Numbered from the stretch's first letter, positions 1 through 10,230 are shown. The stretch: 64,000 nucleotides of DNA from Gallionella sp. (GCA_028699065.1 JAQVVH010000001.1:186001-250000), one strand, 5' to 3'. Program-made: numbers and translations. Notes: generated from the sequence alone by a model not told the origin.

Positions 1-507
1 CAGCAGCACAATGCCTGGGTCTGGGAACACCAGGCGTTGACGCGCGCCCGCTTCTGCGCCGGCGATGCCACTGTGGGCGCAAAATTTGAAGACATCCGTC
101 ACCGGATATTGTGCCAACCGCGTGATGTCGCCGACCTGCGCCGGGAAATTCTGGCCATGCGGCAAAAAATGCACGACGGTCACCCCAATCCCACCGCGCT
201 GTTCGATATCAAACACGACCGTGGCGGGATGGTGGATATTGAGTTCATGGTGCAATTCCTCGTTCTGGCCCACGCGCAACAACATCCCGCGCTGACGGGA
301 AATATCGGCAATCTGGCACTGTTGAATCTCGCGGCCGAACTGGCGTTGATTCCATCCGGCGCGGCCGAACAGACCCGCAATCTTTATCGCACCCTGCGCA
401 AAATTCAGCACCGCCTGCGGCTCAATAATGACGGCCCCTGCCGAATCGCGCCGGAGGAAGTCGACACACACGCCTGTCGGGAATTATGGCATTTGCTGCT
501 GGAATAA
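1..507 (+). CDS. glnE: Bifunctional glutamine synthetase adenylyltransferase/adenylyl-removing enzyme, C-terminal part
   Basis: GlnE attaches AMP to glutamine synthetase and removes it in response to PII signalling, so it sets nitrogen assimilation. The reading frame is open from base 1, so the 5' end lies outside the window; the ORF-track start at 37 is only an internal TTG. The visible 168 residues begin with AWVWEHQALTRAR and contain GGMVDIEFMVQFLVL, both hallmarks of the second nucleotidyltransferase domain and the helical tail of GlnE. The stop is at 505-507, about 90 bases before ilvE. The glnE-ilvE-waaF order is common in betaproteobacteria. Identification rests on the family motifs and is firm; nothing can be said about the N-terminal half. 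Confidence 0.95.
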   Translation, partial: QQHNAWVWEHQALTRARFCAGDATVGAKFEDIRHRILCQPRDVADLRREILAMRQKMHDGHPNPTALFDIKHDRGGMVDIEFMVQFLVLAHAQQHPALTGNIGNLALLNLAAELALIPSGAAEQTRNLYRTLRKIQHRLRLNNDGPCRIAPEEVDTHACRELWHLLLE

Positions 508-551
508 AACGCCAGCGCGTAATGCAGCTTCATAAAGCGCACGGGAACCGC

Positions 552-591
552 TAGAATCCGCACTTCGAAACCCAAATTTGCCCTGAGGAAA
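552..591 (+). promoter_or_regulatory. Possible ilvE promoter -10 element and ribosome binding site
   Basis: The 92-base gap between glnE and ilvE contains TAGAAT at 552-557, which could be a -10 box, and a TGAGGAAAA Shine-Dalgarno stretch at 583-591 just before the ilvE ATG. I see no convincing -35 hexamer at the right distance, so the promoter is tentative; the ribosome binding site is clear. Confidence 0.4.
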
Positions 592-599
592 ATTTAATT

Positions 600-1520
600 A
601 TGTCGATGTCCAACCGCGACGGCTTCATCTGGTACGACGGCCAACTCGTTCCCTGGCGTGAGGCCACCACTCACGTCCTGACGCATACCCTGCATTACGG
701 AATGGGCGTCTTCGAGGGCGTTCGCGCCTACAAGGCCAGCAAGGGCACCGCCATCTTCCGGCTGCGCGAGCACACCGACCGGCTATTCAATTCGGCTTAC
801 ATCTTCAAGATGAAGATGCCGTTCGACCAAGAGACGCTGATGGAGGCGCAGCGCGAGGTTGTGCGCGCCAACAATCTGGAATCCTGCTACATCCGCCCGA
901 TCGTGTTTTACGGTTCGGAAGCGATGGGCATCGCCGCAACCGCCATTTCTGTCCATGTGGCTGTCGCCGCTTGGCCCTGGGGCGCCTATCTTGGCGATGA
1001 GGGCATGCGCAATGGCATCCGGGTCAAAACCTCGAGTTTTACGCGCCATCATGTGAATATCAACATGTGCCGCTCGAAGTCTGTCGGCACCTACACCAAC
1101 TCCATCCTGGCACACCAGGAAGTTGCGCACGACGGCTACGATGAAGCGTTGCTGCTGGACGTCGACGGCTATGTTGCCGAAGGCGCCGGCGAAAACATCT
1201 TCATCGTGAAAAAAGGCAAACTCTATACGCCGGACCTGACGTCCTGCCTGGAAGGAATCACACGTGATTCCATCCTGACGCTGGCCAAAGAGTCGGGGCT
1301 CGAAGTCATCGAAAAACGCATCACGCGCGATGAAGTTTATTGCGCAGACGAAGCTTTCTTCACCGGCACGGCGGCAGAAGTGACGCCGATTCGCGAGCTC
1401 GACACTCGTACCATCGGCAGCGGCACACGCGGGCCAATTACCACGCAGCTGCAGCAGACCTTCTTCGATTGTGTCGGCGGCAAGCATCCCAAACACAGCG
1501 ACTGGCTGGATTACGTTTAA
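600..1520 (+). CDS. ilvE: Branched-chain amino acid aminotransferase
   Basis: A PLP enzyme of fold type IV that makes the last step of leucine, isoleucine and valine synthesis by moving an amino group from glutamate. It has 306 residues, the usual size. EGVRAYK near residue 40, the lysine in [14 protein letters not shown] near residue 160 (expected Schiff-base lysine), EGAGENIF near 197 and GTAAEVTPI near 255 are family signatures. The start ATG at 600 follows a good ribosome binding site. The next small gene starts 12 bases after the stop, suggesting cotranscription. In-window partners in the pathway are leuB, leuC and leuD. Confidence 0.96.
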   Translation: MSMSNRDGFIWYDGQLVPWREATTHVLTHTLHYGMGVFEGVRAYKASKGTAIFRLREHTDRLFNSAYIFKMKMPFDQETLMEAQREVVRANNLESCYIRPIVFYGSEAMGIAATAISVHVAVAAWPWGAYLGDEGMRNGIRVKTSSFTRHHVNINMCRSKSVGTYTNSILAHQEVAHDGYDEALLLDVDGYVAEGAGENIFIVKKGKLYTPDLTSCLEGITRDSILTLAKESGLEVIEKRITRDEVYCADEAFFTGTAAEVTPIRELDTRTIGSGTRGPITTQLQQTFFDCVGGKHPKHSDWLDYV

Positions 1521-1532
1521 GGAGTGTGAGCG

Positions 1533-1733
1533 ATGAGTCATCAGGACATCACCCAGCGTCAAATTGAAATCACGGCGGCCGACCTGCCTCTGGCTTGCCC
1601 CATGCCAGCCATGTCACTCTGGGATGCGCACCCCAAGGTCCGCATTGCCCTCAACGCCGACGGGAAAGGACAGTGCCCGTATTGCGGTACCGAATACACA
1701 CTGACCGGCGAGATTCCCAAAGGTCATCACTGA
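1533..1733 (+). CDS. Small zinc-finger domain protein (zf-CHCC type)
   Basis: A 66-residue soluble protein with CPMP near residue 22, DAHPKV near 32 and CPYCGTEY near 49. This C-H-C-x2-C spacing matches the zf-CHCC family, related to the zinc-binding NDUFS6 subunit of complex I. No function is assigned in bacteria that I can name with certainty. The gene is preceded by GGAGTGTGAGCG and sits 12 bases after ilvE and 29 bases before waaF, so the three are probably on one transcript. The waaF-frame ORF in the track overlaps it, but that upstream extension is not real. Confidence 0.85.
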   Translation: MSHQDITQRQIEITAADLPLACPMPAMSLWDAHPKVRIALNADGKGQCPYCGTEYTLTGEIPKGHH

Positions 1734-1762
1734 CCCAAGGCTCACCCAAAAAACGCGGCGTC

Positions 1763-2776
1763 ATGCATAACCTGCTCGTCATCGCACCCAGCTGGGTCGG
1801 CGATTGCATGCTGATGCAACCGATGTTGATGCGCCTCAAGCAGCGGCATCCCGGCTGTCGCATCGATGTCTTCGCACCCCCCTGGACTGAAAAACTGTTA
1901 CGCCTGTTGCCGGAAGTCGATCAGGTCATCACCAACCCTTTTCCCCACGGCAAACTGTTGCTCGGTCAACGCTACTGGCTCGGCAAACAGCTGCGCGAGG
2001 GGCATTACGATCAGGTTATCGTTCTGCCAAATTCCTTCAAGTCCGCGCTGGTACCGTTCTTTGGACGCATTCCGTTGCGTACCGGCTTCGTTGGTGAAAT
2101 GCGCCGTGGCCTCCTGAATGACGCCCGCGTGCTCGACAAACAACAACTGCCACTTATGGTGGAACGGTTTGCCCAGCTGGCGGAAGCTCCGGGCTCTGCG
2201 ATTCCACGGCCGCTGGCCAACCCGCAGATCCATGTGCCCGCGGAGCAGTGTGATGCCGCCTTGCGCAAGTTTGGTCTCGGCACCGAAAAACCTGTTGTGG
2301 CGTTTTGTCCCGGCGCGGAATATGGTCCGGCCAAACGCTGGCCCGCGGCCTATTTCGCCGACATTGCCAACCGTTTGATGCGGCAAGGTTATGCGGTATG
2401 GCTCTTTGGTTCAGGCAAGGATCAGGCTGTGGCGAACGAGATCAACGCGCTGGCGGAGCAGCAATGCGAAAACCTGTGCGGCCGCACCGATCTGGGTGAA
2501 GCCGTCGCCCTGTTGTCGGCCACCCGGATGGTCATCAGCAATGACTCCGGACTGATGCATCTCGCCGCCGCGCTGGATAAACCCATGCTCGCGATCTTTG
2601 GCTCCAGCAGTCCGCAATTCACCCCGCCGCTGTCCGCTCACGCACAAGTGCTCCAGCACGATATTGCCTGCAGCCCCTGCTTTAAGCGCGAATGTCCGCT
2701 CGGTCATTTCAACTGCATGATGCAGCTCACGCCGGATCATGTCTGGGATCAGCTACAGACACTCGTGGCCGGCTAA
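1763..2776 (+). CDS. waaF: ADP-heptose:LPS heptosyltransferase II
   Basis: A GT9-family glycosyltransferase that adds the second heptose to the inner core of lipopolysaccharide at the inner face of the cytoplasmic membrane. The start is set at ATG 1763, giving MHNLLVIAPSWVGDCMLMQ, the typical GT-B N-terminus; the track start at 1595 would add a non-homologous tail overlapping the zinc-finger gene. The protein is 337 residues, normal for the family. VVAFCPGAEYGPAKRWP and the downstream ISNDSGLMHLAAAL are the heptosyltransferase nucleotide-sugar binding signatures. It ends two bases before the phosphomannomutase start, so the two are coupled, which fits a shared role in surface sugar synthesis. 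Confidence 0.93.
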   Translation: MHNLLVIAPSWVGDCMLMQPMLMRLKQRHPGCRIDVFAPPWTEKLLRLLPEVDQVITNPFPHGKLLLGQRYWLGKQLREGHYDQVIVLPNSFKSALVPFFGRIPLRTGFVGEMRRGLLNDARVLDKQQLPLMVERFAQLAEAPGSAIPRPLANPQIHVPAEQCDAALRKFGLGTEKPVVAFCPGAEYGPAKRWPAAYFADIANRLMRQGYAVWLFGSGKDQAVANEINALAEQQCENLCGRTDLGEAVALLSATRMVISNDSGLMHLAAALDKPMLAIFGSSSPQFTPPLSAHAQVLQHDIACSPCFKRECPLGHFNCMMQLTPDHVWDQLQTLVAG

Positions 2777-2778
2777 AG

Positions 2779-4155
2779 ATGCCAACCATTCCTGCCGAAA
2801 TTTTCAAGGCGTATGACATCCGCGGCATCGTTGGTAAAAATTTGACCGCCGAAATTGTAGAAGCGATCGGTCATGCAATCGGCTCGGAGGCCCGCGCCCG
2901 CCAGCAGATGAGCATCGCCATCGGCTGCGATGGGCGTTTGTCCGGCCCCGATTTTGCGCGGGCGCTCGCGCGCGGCATTCAGAAGAGCGGCATCCATGTC
3001 ATCGACCTCGGACGCGTCGCCACGCCGATGACTTATTTCGCCGCCTATCAGCTCGACACGAATTGTGCCGTGATGATTACGGGTAGCCACAATCCGCCCG
3101 ACTATAACGGTCTCAAAATCGTGCTGGCGGGCGAAACACTGGCGGGCGAGACGCTCCAGAAATTGCGCCGGCGCATCGAACTGAAAGATTTCACCCACGG
3201 CGCCGGCAGCTATTCGCAATACGACATCGCGCCGGAATACATCGCGCGTATCGTTAGTGATATCAAACTGGTCCGCCCGATGAAAATCACCGTGGATTGC
3301 GGCAATGGCGTGGCCGGAGATTTTGCGGCAAAACTCTATCGCGGGCTCGGCTGCGAAGTCACTGAACTGTTTTGTGAGGTCGACGGCCATTTTCCCAACC
3401 ATCATCCCGACCCTTCCAACCCGCACAACCTGGAGGATCTAATCGCCGCACTGCGCGATAACGACAGCGAACTCGGGCTGGCTTTCGATGGTGATGGCGA
3501 TCGCCTCGGCATCGTCACCAAGGATGGCAGGATCATTTTTCCGGACAGGCAATTAATGCTCTTCGCGGCCGATGTACTGGAACGTAATCCCGGCGCGGAA
3601 ATCATTTTTGACATCAAGTCCACGCGGAATCTGTTTAGCTGGATTCGCCATCATGGGGGGCGGCCGCTGCTCTGGAAAACCGGCCATTCTGTGCTAAAGG
3701 CCAAGATGCGCGAAACCGGTGCACTGCTTGCGGGTGAAATGAGCGGCCATGTATTTTTCAAGGAACGCTGGTACGGTTTTGATGACGGACTTTATTCAGG
3801 CGCACGCCTGCTCGAAATTCTCGGCAGGGTGGCTGATCCAAGCGCCACGCTGAACCAATTGCCCGACGCCGTCTGCACGCCCGAACTGCAGGTGCATACT
3901 GCCGAAGGTGTCAATCACACCCTGCTCAACCAGCTTCAAAAAACCGCGCAATTTACCGATGCGCGCGAGGTCATCAGCATCGATGGTCTGCGTGTGGAAT
4001 ATGACGACGGCTTCGGCCTGATGCGCCCCTCCAATACCATGCCGGTCATTGTGCTGCGCTTTGAAGCGGACAGCGAAACTGCCCTCAAGCGTATCCAGGA
4101 GGATTTTCGCCGGATACTGCTCTCTGCAGATCGGACGCTGAAACTACCGTTTTAA
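2779..4155 (+). CDS. algC: Phosphomannomutase/phosphoglucomutase
   Basis: An alpha-D-phosphohexomutase that interconverts the 1- and 6-phosphates of mannose or glucose to feed LPS and exopolysaccharide synthesis. The chosen ATG at 2779 gives MPTIPAEIFKAYDIRG, the usual N-terminus; the track start is too early. All four family loops are present: phosphoserine loop TGSHNPPDYNGLK, metal loop DGDGDRLG, sugar loop GEMSGH, and phosphate loop RPSNTMPV near the end. The length is 458 residues, as in Pseudomonas AlgC. The symbol follows that homology; manB or pgm would also be acceptable, because substrate preference cannot be read from sequence. Confidence 0.92.
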   Translation: MPTIPAEIFKAYDIRGIVGKNLTAEIVEAIGHAIGSEARARQQMSIAIGCDGRLSGPDFARALARGIQKSGIHVIDLGRVATPMTYFAAYQLDTNCAVMITGSHNPPDYNGLKIVLAGETLAGETLQKLRRRIELKDFTHGAGSYSQYDIAPEYIARIVSDIKLVRPMKITVDCGNGVAGDFAAKLYRGLGCEVTELFCEVDGHFPNHHPDPSNPHNLEDLIAALRDNDSELGLAFDGDGDRLGIVTKDGRIIFPDRQLMLFAADVLERNPGAEIIFDIKSTRNLFSWIRHHGGRPLLWKTGHSVLKAKMRETGALLAGEMSGHVFFKERWYGFDDGLYSGARLLEILGRVADPSATLNQLPDAVCTPELQVHTAEGVNHTLLNQLQKTAQFTDAREVISIDGLRVEYDDGFGLMRPSNTMPVIVLRFEADSETALKRIQEDFRRILLSADRTLKLPF

Positions 4156-4171
4156 ATCACCCCCATCAATG

Positions 4172-4202
4172 AAAAAAGCGCCCTATTCCAGGGCGCTTTT
4201 TT
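4172..4202. terminator. Bidirectional rho-independent terminator between algC and alaS
   Basis: A perfect 13-bp inverted repeat, AAAAAAGCGCCCT with loop ATTCC and AGGGCGCTTTTTT, lies between the convergent ends of algC (+) and alaS (-). A-tract and T-tract flank the GC core, so it can end transcripts from both sides. Confidence 0.92.
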
Positions 4203-4228
4203 CATTGCCGCTTTGCATGCGCCAGGCG

Positions 4229-6850
4229 CTAGACCTTGGCGGCCACCCAGTCCGGCACCGCAGCCAGTGCCGTCGCCAGATGTTGCGGTTGCGTCCCGCC
4301 GGCCTGCGCCATATCCGGACGACCGCCACCCTTGCCGCCAACCTGTTGCGCGACAAAATTGACGAGCTCTCCGGCCTTCACCTTGCCCGTGGCATCCGCC
4401 GTCACCCCCGCGATCAGGCTGACCCTGCCCTCCGCCACCGATGCCAGCACAATCGCCGCGCTCTTGAGCTTGTCTTTGAGTTTATCCATAGTCTCGCGCA
4501 ACGTGGCCACATCGGCGCCCGCCAGTTCCGCGGCCAGCACTTTGATACCGGCAATGTCCCGGGCCTGATTCAACAACTCGTCGCCCTGCGCGGAAGCCAG
4601 TTTGGATTTCAGCGCGGCCAGTTCCTTCTCCAGCGTTTTGACATTTTCCATGATCTGGGTAATGCGCGCGGCGGCCTCATGTGGTTGCGACTTCACCGCG
4701 TTTGCAACCTGCAGCAACTGCACTTCCTGCGACTGCATCAGCGCCAGCGCGCCTTCGCCGGTCACCGCCTCGATACGCCGCACGCCGGCAGCGACACCGC
4801 TTTCGGCGACTATTTTGAACAGCCCGATGTCACCGGTACGGCGCACGTGCGTCCCTCCGCAGAGCTCCTTGGAACTGCCAATCGTCAGAACCCTCACCTC
4901 ATCGCCATATTTTTCGCCAAACAGCATCATCGCGCCGGTTTTTTGTGCGTCTTCCAGTGCCATCACTTGCGCCTGGCAATCGGCGTTGGCAAGAATCTCG
5001 GCGTTGACGATATATTCCACGCGGTGGATTTCCGCATCGCTCATCGGCTGGGTATGTACAAAGTCGAAGCGAGTCTTGTCCGAATCGACCTGCGAGCCCT
5101 TTTGCTGCACGTGTCCGCCCAATACTTCACGCAGCGCCTTGTGCATAAGATGCGTGGCCGAGTGATTGCGCATGGTTGCACGCCGGGCGTCAACATCCAC
5201 CCTTGCGCTGACGGCATTACCCAAACCCAGGGTTCCGGTCGTCACGACCCCCTGGTGGCCGAAGACGCTGGCCTGAATCTTCTGGGTGTCTTCCACCGTA
5301 AAGATCGCCTGCGTGCTGCGCAACTCACCGCTATCCCCCACCTGACCACCGGATTCGGCATAGAACGGAGTGTCGTCCAGCACGACAACGCCCACATCGC
5401 CTTCATGCAGGGTGTCGACCGGCACGCCATCCTTGTAGAGGGCAAGAATGTTTCCCGGATGCTCCAGCATCTCATAGCCGTGGAACGTAGTCGGCACACC
5501 GTTGTATTCCAGATTGGCGGCCATCTTGAATTTCCCCGCGGCGCGCGCCTGATTTTTTTGGCGTGCCATGGCGATGTTAAATGCAGCATCGTCCACCGTC
5601 ACCCCGCGTTCGCGGCAAATGTCGGCCGTAAGATCCAGCGGAAAACCGTAGGTGTCATGCAGCTTGAAGGCGGTTTCTCCGTTGAACACGGTCACACCCC
5701 GTTCCGCCATACCGGCCAGATCGTCCTCAAGAATCGCCATGCCATGTTCGATAGTCGCGAAGAAGCGATCTTCCTCTTGCCTGAGAATATCCATGACGCG
5801 AACCTGGGCAGCGGCAAGATCGGGATACGCCGCCCCCATCTGCTCCACCAGATCGGGTACCAGCTTGAAGAAAAACGCTGCCCGAGCGCCAAGTTTGTAA
5901 CCGTGGCGAATCGCCCGGCGGATAATACGGCGCAGTACATAACCGCGGCCCTCGTTACCGGGAATCACCCCATCGGCGAGCAGAAAACTGCAGGCGCGAA
6001 TATGATCCGCCAGCACTTTGAGCGAGGGAGAATCCAAATCTGCACAGCGCGTCTCGCGCGCGGCAGCCTTGATTAAAGCCTGAAACAGATCGATTTCGTA
6101 ATTGCTGTGAACATGCTGCATCACGGCCGAAATACGTTCCAACCCCATGCCGGTATCGACCGACGGCTTGGGCAGGGCGTGCATCACACCGGCTTCGTCG
6201 CGATTGAACTGCATGAACACGTTGTTCCAGATTTCGATGTAACGGTCGCCGTCTTCTTCCGGCGTTCCCGGCAAGCCGCCCGGAATTTCGGGGCCGTGGT
6301 CGTAGAAGATTTCGCTGCACGGACCGCACGGTCCCGTGTCGCCCATCATCCAGAAATTGTCGGAAGCGTAGCGCGCACCCTTATTGTCACCGATGCGGAT
6401 CACGCGCTCGGCCGGTACGCCAACCTCCTTGGTCCAGATATCATAGGCCTCGTCATCCTCGGCATAAACCGTGACGTAGAGCTTGTCTTTCGGCAGTTGC
6501 AGCGTGACCGTCAGAAACTCCCAGGCATACGCGATGGCATCCTTTTTGAAGTAATCGCCGAAGCTGAAATTGCCCAGCATTTCGAAGAAGGTGTGGTGAC
6601 GGGCGGTGTAACCAACGTTTTCCAGATCATTGTGCTTGCCACCGGCGCGCACGCATTTTTGCGACGAAACCGCACGACTATAGGGACGCTTGTCAAATCC
6701 GAGGAAGACGTCCTTGAACTGGTTCATACCTGCATTGGTGAACAGCAGAGTGGGATCTTCGTGCGGCACCAGCGAACTGGAAGACACGACGGCGTGACCT
6801 TTGGAGGCAAAATAATCTAGAAATTTCTGACGGATCTCACTGCTTTTCAT
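4229..6850 (-). CDS. alaS: Alanyl-tRNA synthetase
   Basis: Charges tRNA-Ala in the cytoplasm and edits mischarged serine and glycine. The 873 residues match the usual class II AlaRS length. In order: catalytic core with [20 protein letters not shown] near residue 85, tRNA-binding region, editing domain with [16 protein letters not shown] near 560 and the zinc-site CGGTHV near 665, and the C-Ala tail ending [15 protein letters not shown]. The ATG at 6850 is preceded by a recX-alaS gap of 118 bases. The recA-recX-alaS order is classic in proteobacteria. The 635-residue ORF on the other strand is its shadow. Confidence 0.98.
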   Translation of the reverse strand: MKSSEIRQKFLDYFASKGHAVVSSSSLVPHEDPTLLFTNAGMNQFKDVFLGFDKRPYSRAVSSQKCVRAGGKHNDLENVGYTARHHTFFEMLGNFSFGDYFKKDAIAYAWEFLTVTLQLPKDKLYVTVYAEDDEAYDIWTKEVGVPAERVIRIGDNKGARYASDNFWMMGDTGPCGPCSEIFYDHGPEIPGGLPGTPEEDGDRYIEIWNNVFMQFNRDEAGVMHALPKPSVDTGMGLERISAVMQHVHSNYEIDLFQALIKAAARETRCADLDSPSLKVLADHIRACSFLLADGVIPGNEGRGYVLRRIIRRAIRHGYKLGARAAFFFKLVPDLVEQMGAAYPDLAAAQVRVMDILRQEEDRFFATIEHGMAILEDDLAGMAERGVTVFNGETAFKLHDTYGFPLDLTADICRERGVTVDDAAFNIAMARQKNQARAAGKFKMAANLEYNGVPTTFHGYEMLEHPGNILALYKDGVPVDTLHEGDVGVVVLDDTPFYAESGGQVGDSGELRSTQAIFTVEDTQKIQASVFGHQGVVTTGTLGLGNAVSARVDVDARRATMRNHSATHLMHKALREVLGGHVQQKGSQVDSDKTRFDFVHTQPMSDAEIHRVEYIVNAEILANADCQAQVMALEDAQKTGAMMLFGEKYGDEVRVLTIGSSKELCGGTHVRRTGDIGLFKIVAESGVAAGVRRIEAVTGEGALALMQSQEVQLLQVANAVKSQPHEAAARITQIMENVKTLEKELAALKSKLASAQGDELLNQARDIAGIKVLAAELAGADVATLRETMDKLKDKLKSAAIVLASVAEGRVSLIAGVTADATGKVKAGELVNFVAQQVGGKGGGRPDMAQAGGTQPQHLATALAAVPDWVAAKV

Positions 6851-6968
6851 CTATGCACCGGACTAAGAATGTAGGTTCGAACCCAGGAACCCCCGAGGGG
6901 CGAAATCAGGCGCGAATCATACCATCGGGTGCGGCCGAACGGCAGCTCTTCAGCAGACAATCACGCAT

Positions 6969-7436
6969 TCAAGCGGCCTCTTCATCCATGCGCAACAGTT
7001 TGAAAATCACATCCATCGAAAAGCCGCGCGACTGCAGAAAGCGAACCTGCCGGGCCTTTTCTTTCATATCCTGCGGCGGACTGCCAAATTTTTTCAGCCA
7101 GACCTCGCGCGCCATGGTGAGTTCGTCTTCCCTGAGGGCCGGTACGGCCGCATTGATCAAGCTTTCGGCAATGCCCTTCTGGCGCAACTCATGCACAATG
7201 CGCTGGGTCCCGAAGCGTGTGCGGGACAGGCGAAGCAACTGCTCTGCCGCTCGCGTATCGGACAGCCAGTTCCGGCGTTCCAGATCGTCCAGTACAGCCT
7301 CCAGATCATCACCCTCCTGCAGATAAGGGCGAAGCTTGTGAAGCAATTCATGCCGGCTGTACTCGCGCCGGGCGAGATAACGCATTGCCCGGACACGCAG
7401 GGAAATTTCAGTCTTCGGCTTCACCGCCAGCTGCAT
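6969..7436 (-). CDS. recX: Regulatory protein RecX
   Basis: A small, mostly helical protein that binds RecA filaments and limits their growth and coprotease activity. It has 155 residues with the repeated three-helix pattern, for example [18 protein letters not shown] and [20 protein letters not shown]. The ATG at 7436 overlaps the recA stop by 29 bases; a GTG at 7424 would cut the overlap to 17 bases and is an alternative start. Overlap with recA implies translational coupling and keeps RecX below RecA in amount. Confidence 0.9.
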   Translation of the reverse strand: MQLAVKPKTEISLRVRAMRYLARREYSRHELLHKLRPYLQEGDDLEAVLDDLERRNWLSDTRAAEQLLRLSRTRFGTQRIVHELRQKGIAESLINAAVPALREDELTMAREVWLKKFGSPPQDMKEKARQVRFLQSRGFSMDVIFKLLRMDEEAA

Positions 7437-8433
7437 TCATTGCGGAGACACCCAAGGCGGCACGTACCTTGTTCTCGATCTCGCGGGAAATTTCCGGATG
7501 CTCGCGCAAATACTCGCGGGCGTTATCCTTGCCCTGTCCTATCTTCTCGCCGTTGTAGCTGTACCAGGCCCCGGCCTTTTCCACCAGCTTGTGCTGCACA
7601 CCCAGCTCGATGATTTCGCCCTGACGGGAGATGCCTTCGCCATAAAGAATGTCGAAGTTGGCCTCACGGAACGGCGGCGCAACTTTGTTCTTGACCACCT
7701 TCACGCGGGTTTCATTGCCGATCACTTCATCACCCTTCTTGATCGCACCGGTGCGGCGAATATCGAGACGCACCGACGCGTAAAATTTGAGCGCGTTGCC
7801 CCCGGTCGTCGTTTCCGGATTACCGAACATGACACCAATTTTCATGCGGATCTGGTTGATAAAGATGACCAGCGTATTGGAACGCTTGATGTTGGCGGTC
7901 AACTTGCGCAGCGCTTGGGACATCAGGCGGGCATGCAAACCCATCTGCGGATCCCCCATATCACCTTCAATTTCGGCTTTCGGCGTCAGTGCCGCGACCG
8001 AATCAATCACCACAACATCCACCGAACCGGAACGCACCAGCATATCGGCAATTTCCAACGCCTGCTCGCCGTTGTCCGGCTGGGAAATCAGCAGATCTTC
8101 GACTTTGACTCCCAGTTTTCCGGCATACACCGGATCCAGCGCATGTTCTGCATCGATAAACGCCGCCGTCCCGCCCAGTTTTTGCATTTCAGCGATGACT
8201 TGCAGCGTCAGCGTGGTTTTACCGGAAGATTCCGGTCCGTAGATTTCAACCACACGGCCGCGTGGCAACCCCCCCACACCCAGCGCGATATCCAGCCCCA
8301 GCGAACCGGTGGATACCACCTGAATATCGAGGGCCGTATCACTCTCGCCGAGGCGCATGATGGAGCCTTTTCCGAACTGTTTCTCGATTTGACTCAGTGC
8401 TGCAGCCAGTGCCTTGCTCTTGTTTTCGTCCAT
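7408..8433 (-). CDS. recA: Recombinase RecA
   Basis: ATP-dependent strand-exchange protein and coprotease that triggers LexA self-cleavage in the SOS response. It has 341 residues. The Walker A is [10 protein letters not shown] near residue 66, the Walker B region is [20 protein letters not shown], and loop L2 reads [20 protein letters not shown]. The C-terminus ends in an acidic GGEAED tail. An AGGGGA ribosome binding site precedes the ATG at 8433. The 128-base upstream region holds a probable promoter and a palindrome, described separately. Confidence 0.98.
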   Translation of the reverse strand: MDENKSKALAAALSQIEKQFGKGSIMRLGESDTALDIQVVSTGSLGLDIALGVGGLPRGRVVEIYGPESSGKTTLTLQVIAEMQKLGGTAAFIDAEHALDPVYAGKLGVKVEDLLISQPDNGEQALEIADMLVRSGSVDVVVIDSVAALTPKAEIEGDMGDPQMGLHARLMSQALRKLTANIKRSNTLVIFINQIRMKIGVMFGNPETTTGGNALKFYASVRLDIRRTGAIKKGDEVIGNETRVKVVKNKVAPPFREANFDILYGEGISRQGEIIELGVQHKLVEKAGAWYSYNGEKIGQGKDNAREYLREHPEISREIENKVRAALGVSAMNAAGGEAED

Positions 8434-8471
8434 GGTATTCCCCTGTTAATAGTTCCGCATACGTGCGGGAA

Positions 8472-8500
8472 ATTGCGCCTCCGAGGCGGCGCTGTGCAAT
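8472..8500 (-). other. Imperfect inverted repeat in the recA leader
   Basis: ATTGC at 8472-8476 pairs with GCAAT at 8496-8500, and GCCTC pairs with GAGGC inside, so the first part of the predicted recA mRNA can fold into a hairpin. There is no T-tract, so a terminator is unlikely; it may stabilise the 5' end. Low certainty. Confidence 0.35.
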
Positions 8501-8512
8501 CAAGACGGCCGG

Positions 8513-8553
8513 ATTGTGGCATAAGCTCGCCGCCTTGTACAGAACGTTCGTTC
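8513..8553 (-). promoter_or_regulatory. Candidate recA promoter with a GAAC-N4-GTTC palindrome
   Basis: Read on the minus strand, TGTACA (-35, 8541-8536) and CACAAT (-10, 8518-8513) are 17 bases apart. Directly upstream lies GAACGAACGTTC (8553-8542), which fits GAAC-N4-GTTC, the SOS box form known from Gram-positive LexA/DinR. The usual gamma/beta LexA box CTGT-N8-ACAG is not present here. LexA control is plausible by position only. Confidence 0.35.
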
Positions 8554-8561
8554 TTTTTTAT

Positions 8562-9053
8562 TCAGACTATCGCGCGTTGTTGCGCCAGAAGCTGGAACAC
8601 CCCTTCCAGGGCGACTTCCACGGCCTGCTTGCGAACGGCCGCCCGGTCTCCCGCAAACTGCAGACAACGGGTTATGACCCGGGAATCCTGCAACTGCCAA
8701 GCCAGCCAGACTGTCCCCACCGGTTTTTCAGCTGACCCACCGCCCGGCCCGGCAATGCCGCTCACGGCAACGGCCAGTTGCGCCGCACTGAAGCGCAGGG
8801 CACCCGCCGCCATCTCACGTACAACAGCTTCGGACACCGCCCCGTGCCGGTCCAATGTTTCTTGCGAAACACCCAGCATTTGCTGTTTGGATAGATTCGA
8901 ATAGGTCACAAAGCCGCGCTCGAACCAGACCGAGCTACCGGCAATATCGGTGAGTGCCTGCGCCACCCCGCCGCCGGTGCAGGATTCCGCCGTGACGAGC
9001 ATCAGTCCGTGCGCTTGCAGCGCTGCGCCCACCCGTGCCGCGAGCGACGTCAT
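8562..9053 (-). CDS. pncC: Nicotinamide-nucleotide amidohydrolase (CinA C-terminal domain)
   Basis: Deamidates NMN to NaMN in NAD recycling. The 163 residues contain only the CinA C-terminal domain, with [21 protein letters not shown] near residue 22 and [11 protein letters not shown] near 105, which are the family signatures. There is no MoaB-like N-terminal domain. The start ATG (9053) directly abuts the metZ stop, so it is the last gene of the metZ operon and lies just upstream of the recA promoter. Stand-alone PncC-recA adjacency is common in proteobacteria. Confidence 0.9.
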   Translation of the reverse strand: MTSLAARVGAALQAHGLMLVTAESCTGGGVAQALTDIAGSSVWFERGFVTYSNLSKQQMLGVSQETLDRHGAVSEAVVREMAAGALRFSAAQLAVAVSGIAGPGGGSAEKPVGTVWLAWQLQDSRVITRCLQFAGDRAAVRKQAVEVALEGVFQLLAQQRAIV

Positions 9054-10223
9054 TTACAGCCCGCGCGCGAGATCGGCCCGGATATCCGCCACCGCTTCCA
9101 GGCCGACGGCAATTCGGACCAGACCGTCGCTGACGCCGGCAGCCACACGCGCCTCCGGAGATATCCGGCCGTGTGTGGTGCTGGCTGGATGGGTGATTGT
9201 GGTGCGCGTATCGCCCAGATTGGCGGTAATCGAAAGCATGCGGGTACTGTCGATCAAATGCCACGCGGCATCCTTGCCGCCCTTGAGTTCGAACGAAACA
9301 ATTCCTCCCCCCAGTTTCTGTTGGCGCATCGCCAGATCATGTTGCGGATGCGAGGGCAAACCGGGGTAAAACACGCGCGCAACTTGGGGCTGCACCTCCA
9401 GCCAGCGGGCCAGTGCCAGCGCATTGGCGCTGTGCGCTTCCATGCGAATCTTCAAGGTTTCCATTCCCTTGAGAAATACCCAGGCATTGAAAGCACTCAT
9501 GGTTGGCCCGGCCGTACGCAGAAAGCCATAAACCGGGGCCAGCAGCACCTTGCTACCCAGCACCGCGCCGCCCAGTACCCGTCCTTGCCCGTCCAGATAT
9601 TTGGTGGCGGAGTGAATCACCAGATCGGCACCCAATTCGAGCGGGCGTTGCAAAATGGGGGTACAGAAACAGTTATCCACCGCAAGCCATGCCCCGGCAT
9701 TTTTAGCCAACGCCGCGATAGCGGCGATATCCGAAATCTCGGTCAGCGGGTTGGAAGGAGTTTCGAGGAAAAACAACCGGGTGTTCGGCTTGATTGCGGC
9801 CTGCCATTGTGCGAGATCGGTTGCGGGAACAAAGGTCGTTTCCACGCCAAACTTGCCAATAATATTGCTGAACAGATTCACCGTCGCGCCGAATAGGCTC
9901 TGCGACGCCACGATGTGATCGCCCGCCTTCAGCAATCCCATGACACAAGCCAGGATCGCCGACATGCCGGACGCTGTTGCTACGCATTTCTCCGCACCTT
10001 CCAGCGCCGCCAGCCTATCCTCAAACATCGTAACGGTGGGATTGGTGAAGCGCGCGTAGATGTTGCCCGGTTCCTGCTCGCTAAAACGCCGGGCCGCCTG
10101 AGCCGCACTCTCAAAAGTGAAACTCGAAGTGAGGAACAGCGCCTCGCTATGCTCGCCGAATTCGGTGCGCTGTGTCCCGGCGCGAATCGCCAAAGTTTCC
10201 GGTTGAAAATCCTGTTCGCTCAT
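9054..10223 (-). CDS. metZ: O-succinylhomoserine sulfhydrylase
   Basis: A PLP enzyme of the Cys/Met metabolism family that converts O-succinylhomoserine and sulfide directly to homocysteine in methionine synthesis. It has 389 residues from ATG 10223 (MSEQDFQPETLAIRAG); the track start at 10247 would overlap purF by 17 bases. YARFTNPT near residue 60, the PLP-lysine region VIHSATKYLDGQGRVLGG near 200, and TTITHPASTTHG near 345 mark the family. MetZ, MetB and MetC are close relatives; the long-standing purF-metZ adjacency in betaproteobacteria favours MetZ. Confidence 0.88.
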   Translation of the reverse strand: MSEQDFQPETLAIRAGTQRTEFGEHSEALFLTSSFTFESAAQAARRFSEQEPGNIYARFTNPTVTMFEDRLAALEGAEKCVATASGMSAILACVMGLLKAGDHIVASQSLFGATVNLFSNIIGKFGVETTFVPATDLAQWQAAIKPNTRLFFLETPSNPLTEISDIAAIAALAKNAGAWLAVDNCFCTPILQRPLELGADLVIHSATKYLDGQGRVLGGAVLGSKVLLAPVYGFLRTAGPTMSAFNAWVFLKGMETLKIRMEAHSANALALARWLEVQPQVARVFYPGLPSHPQHDLAMRQQKLGGGIVSFELKGGKDAAWHLIDSTRMLSITANLGDTRTTITHPASTTHGRISPEARVAAGVSDGLVRIAVGLEAVADIRADLARGL

Positions 10224-10230
10224 ACGCCAC

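Noticed and set aside
4169-6076. 635-residue ORF on the plus strand
   Set aside because: It lies wholly antisense to alaS, has no recognisable motif, and is Arg/His/Gln-rich as expected of a shadow frame in GC-rich DNA.
6870-6910. GGTTCGAACCC resembling a tRNA T-loop between alaS and recX
   Set aside because: The flanking bases do not form a T-stem or acceptor stem on either strand, and no anticodon arm is present.
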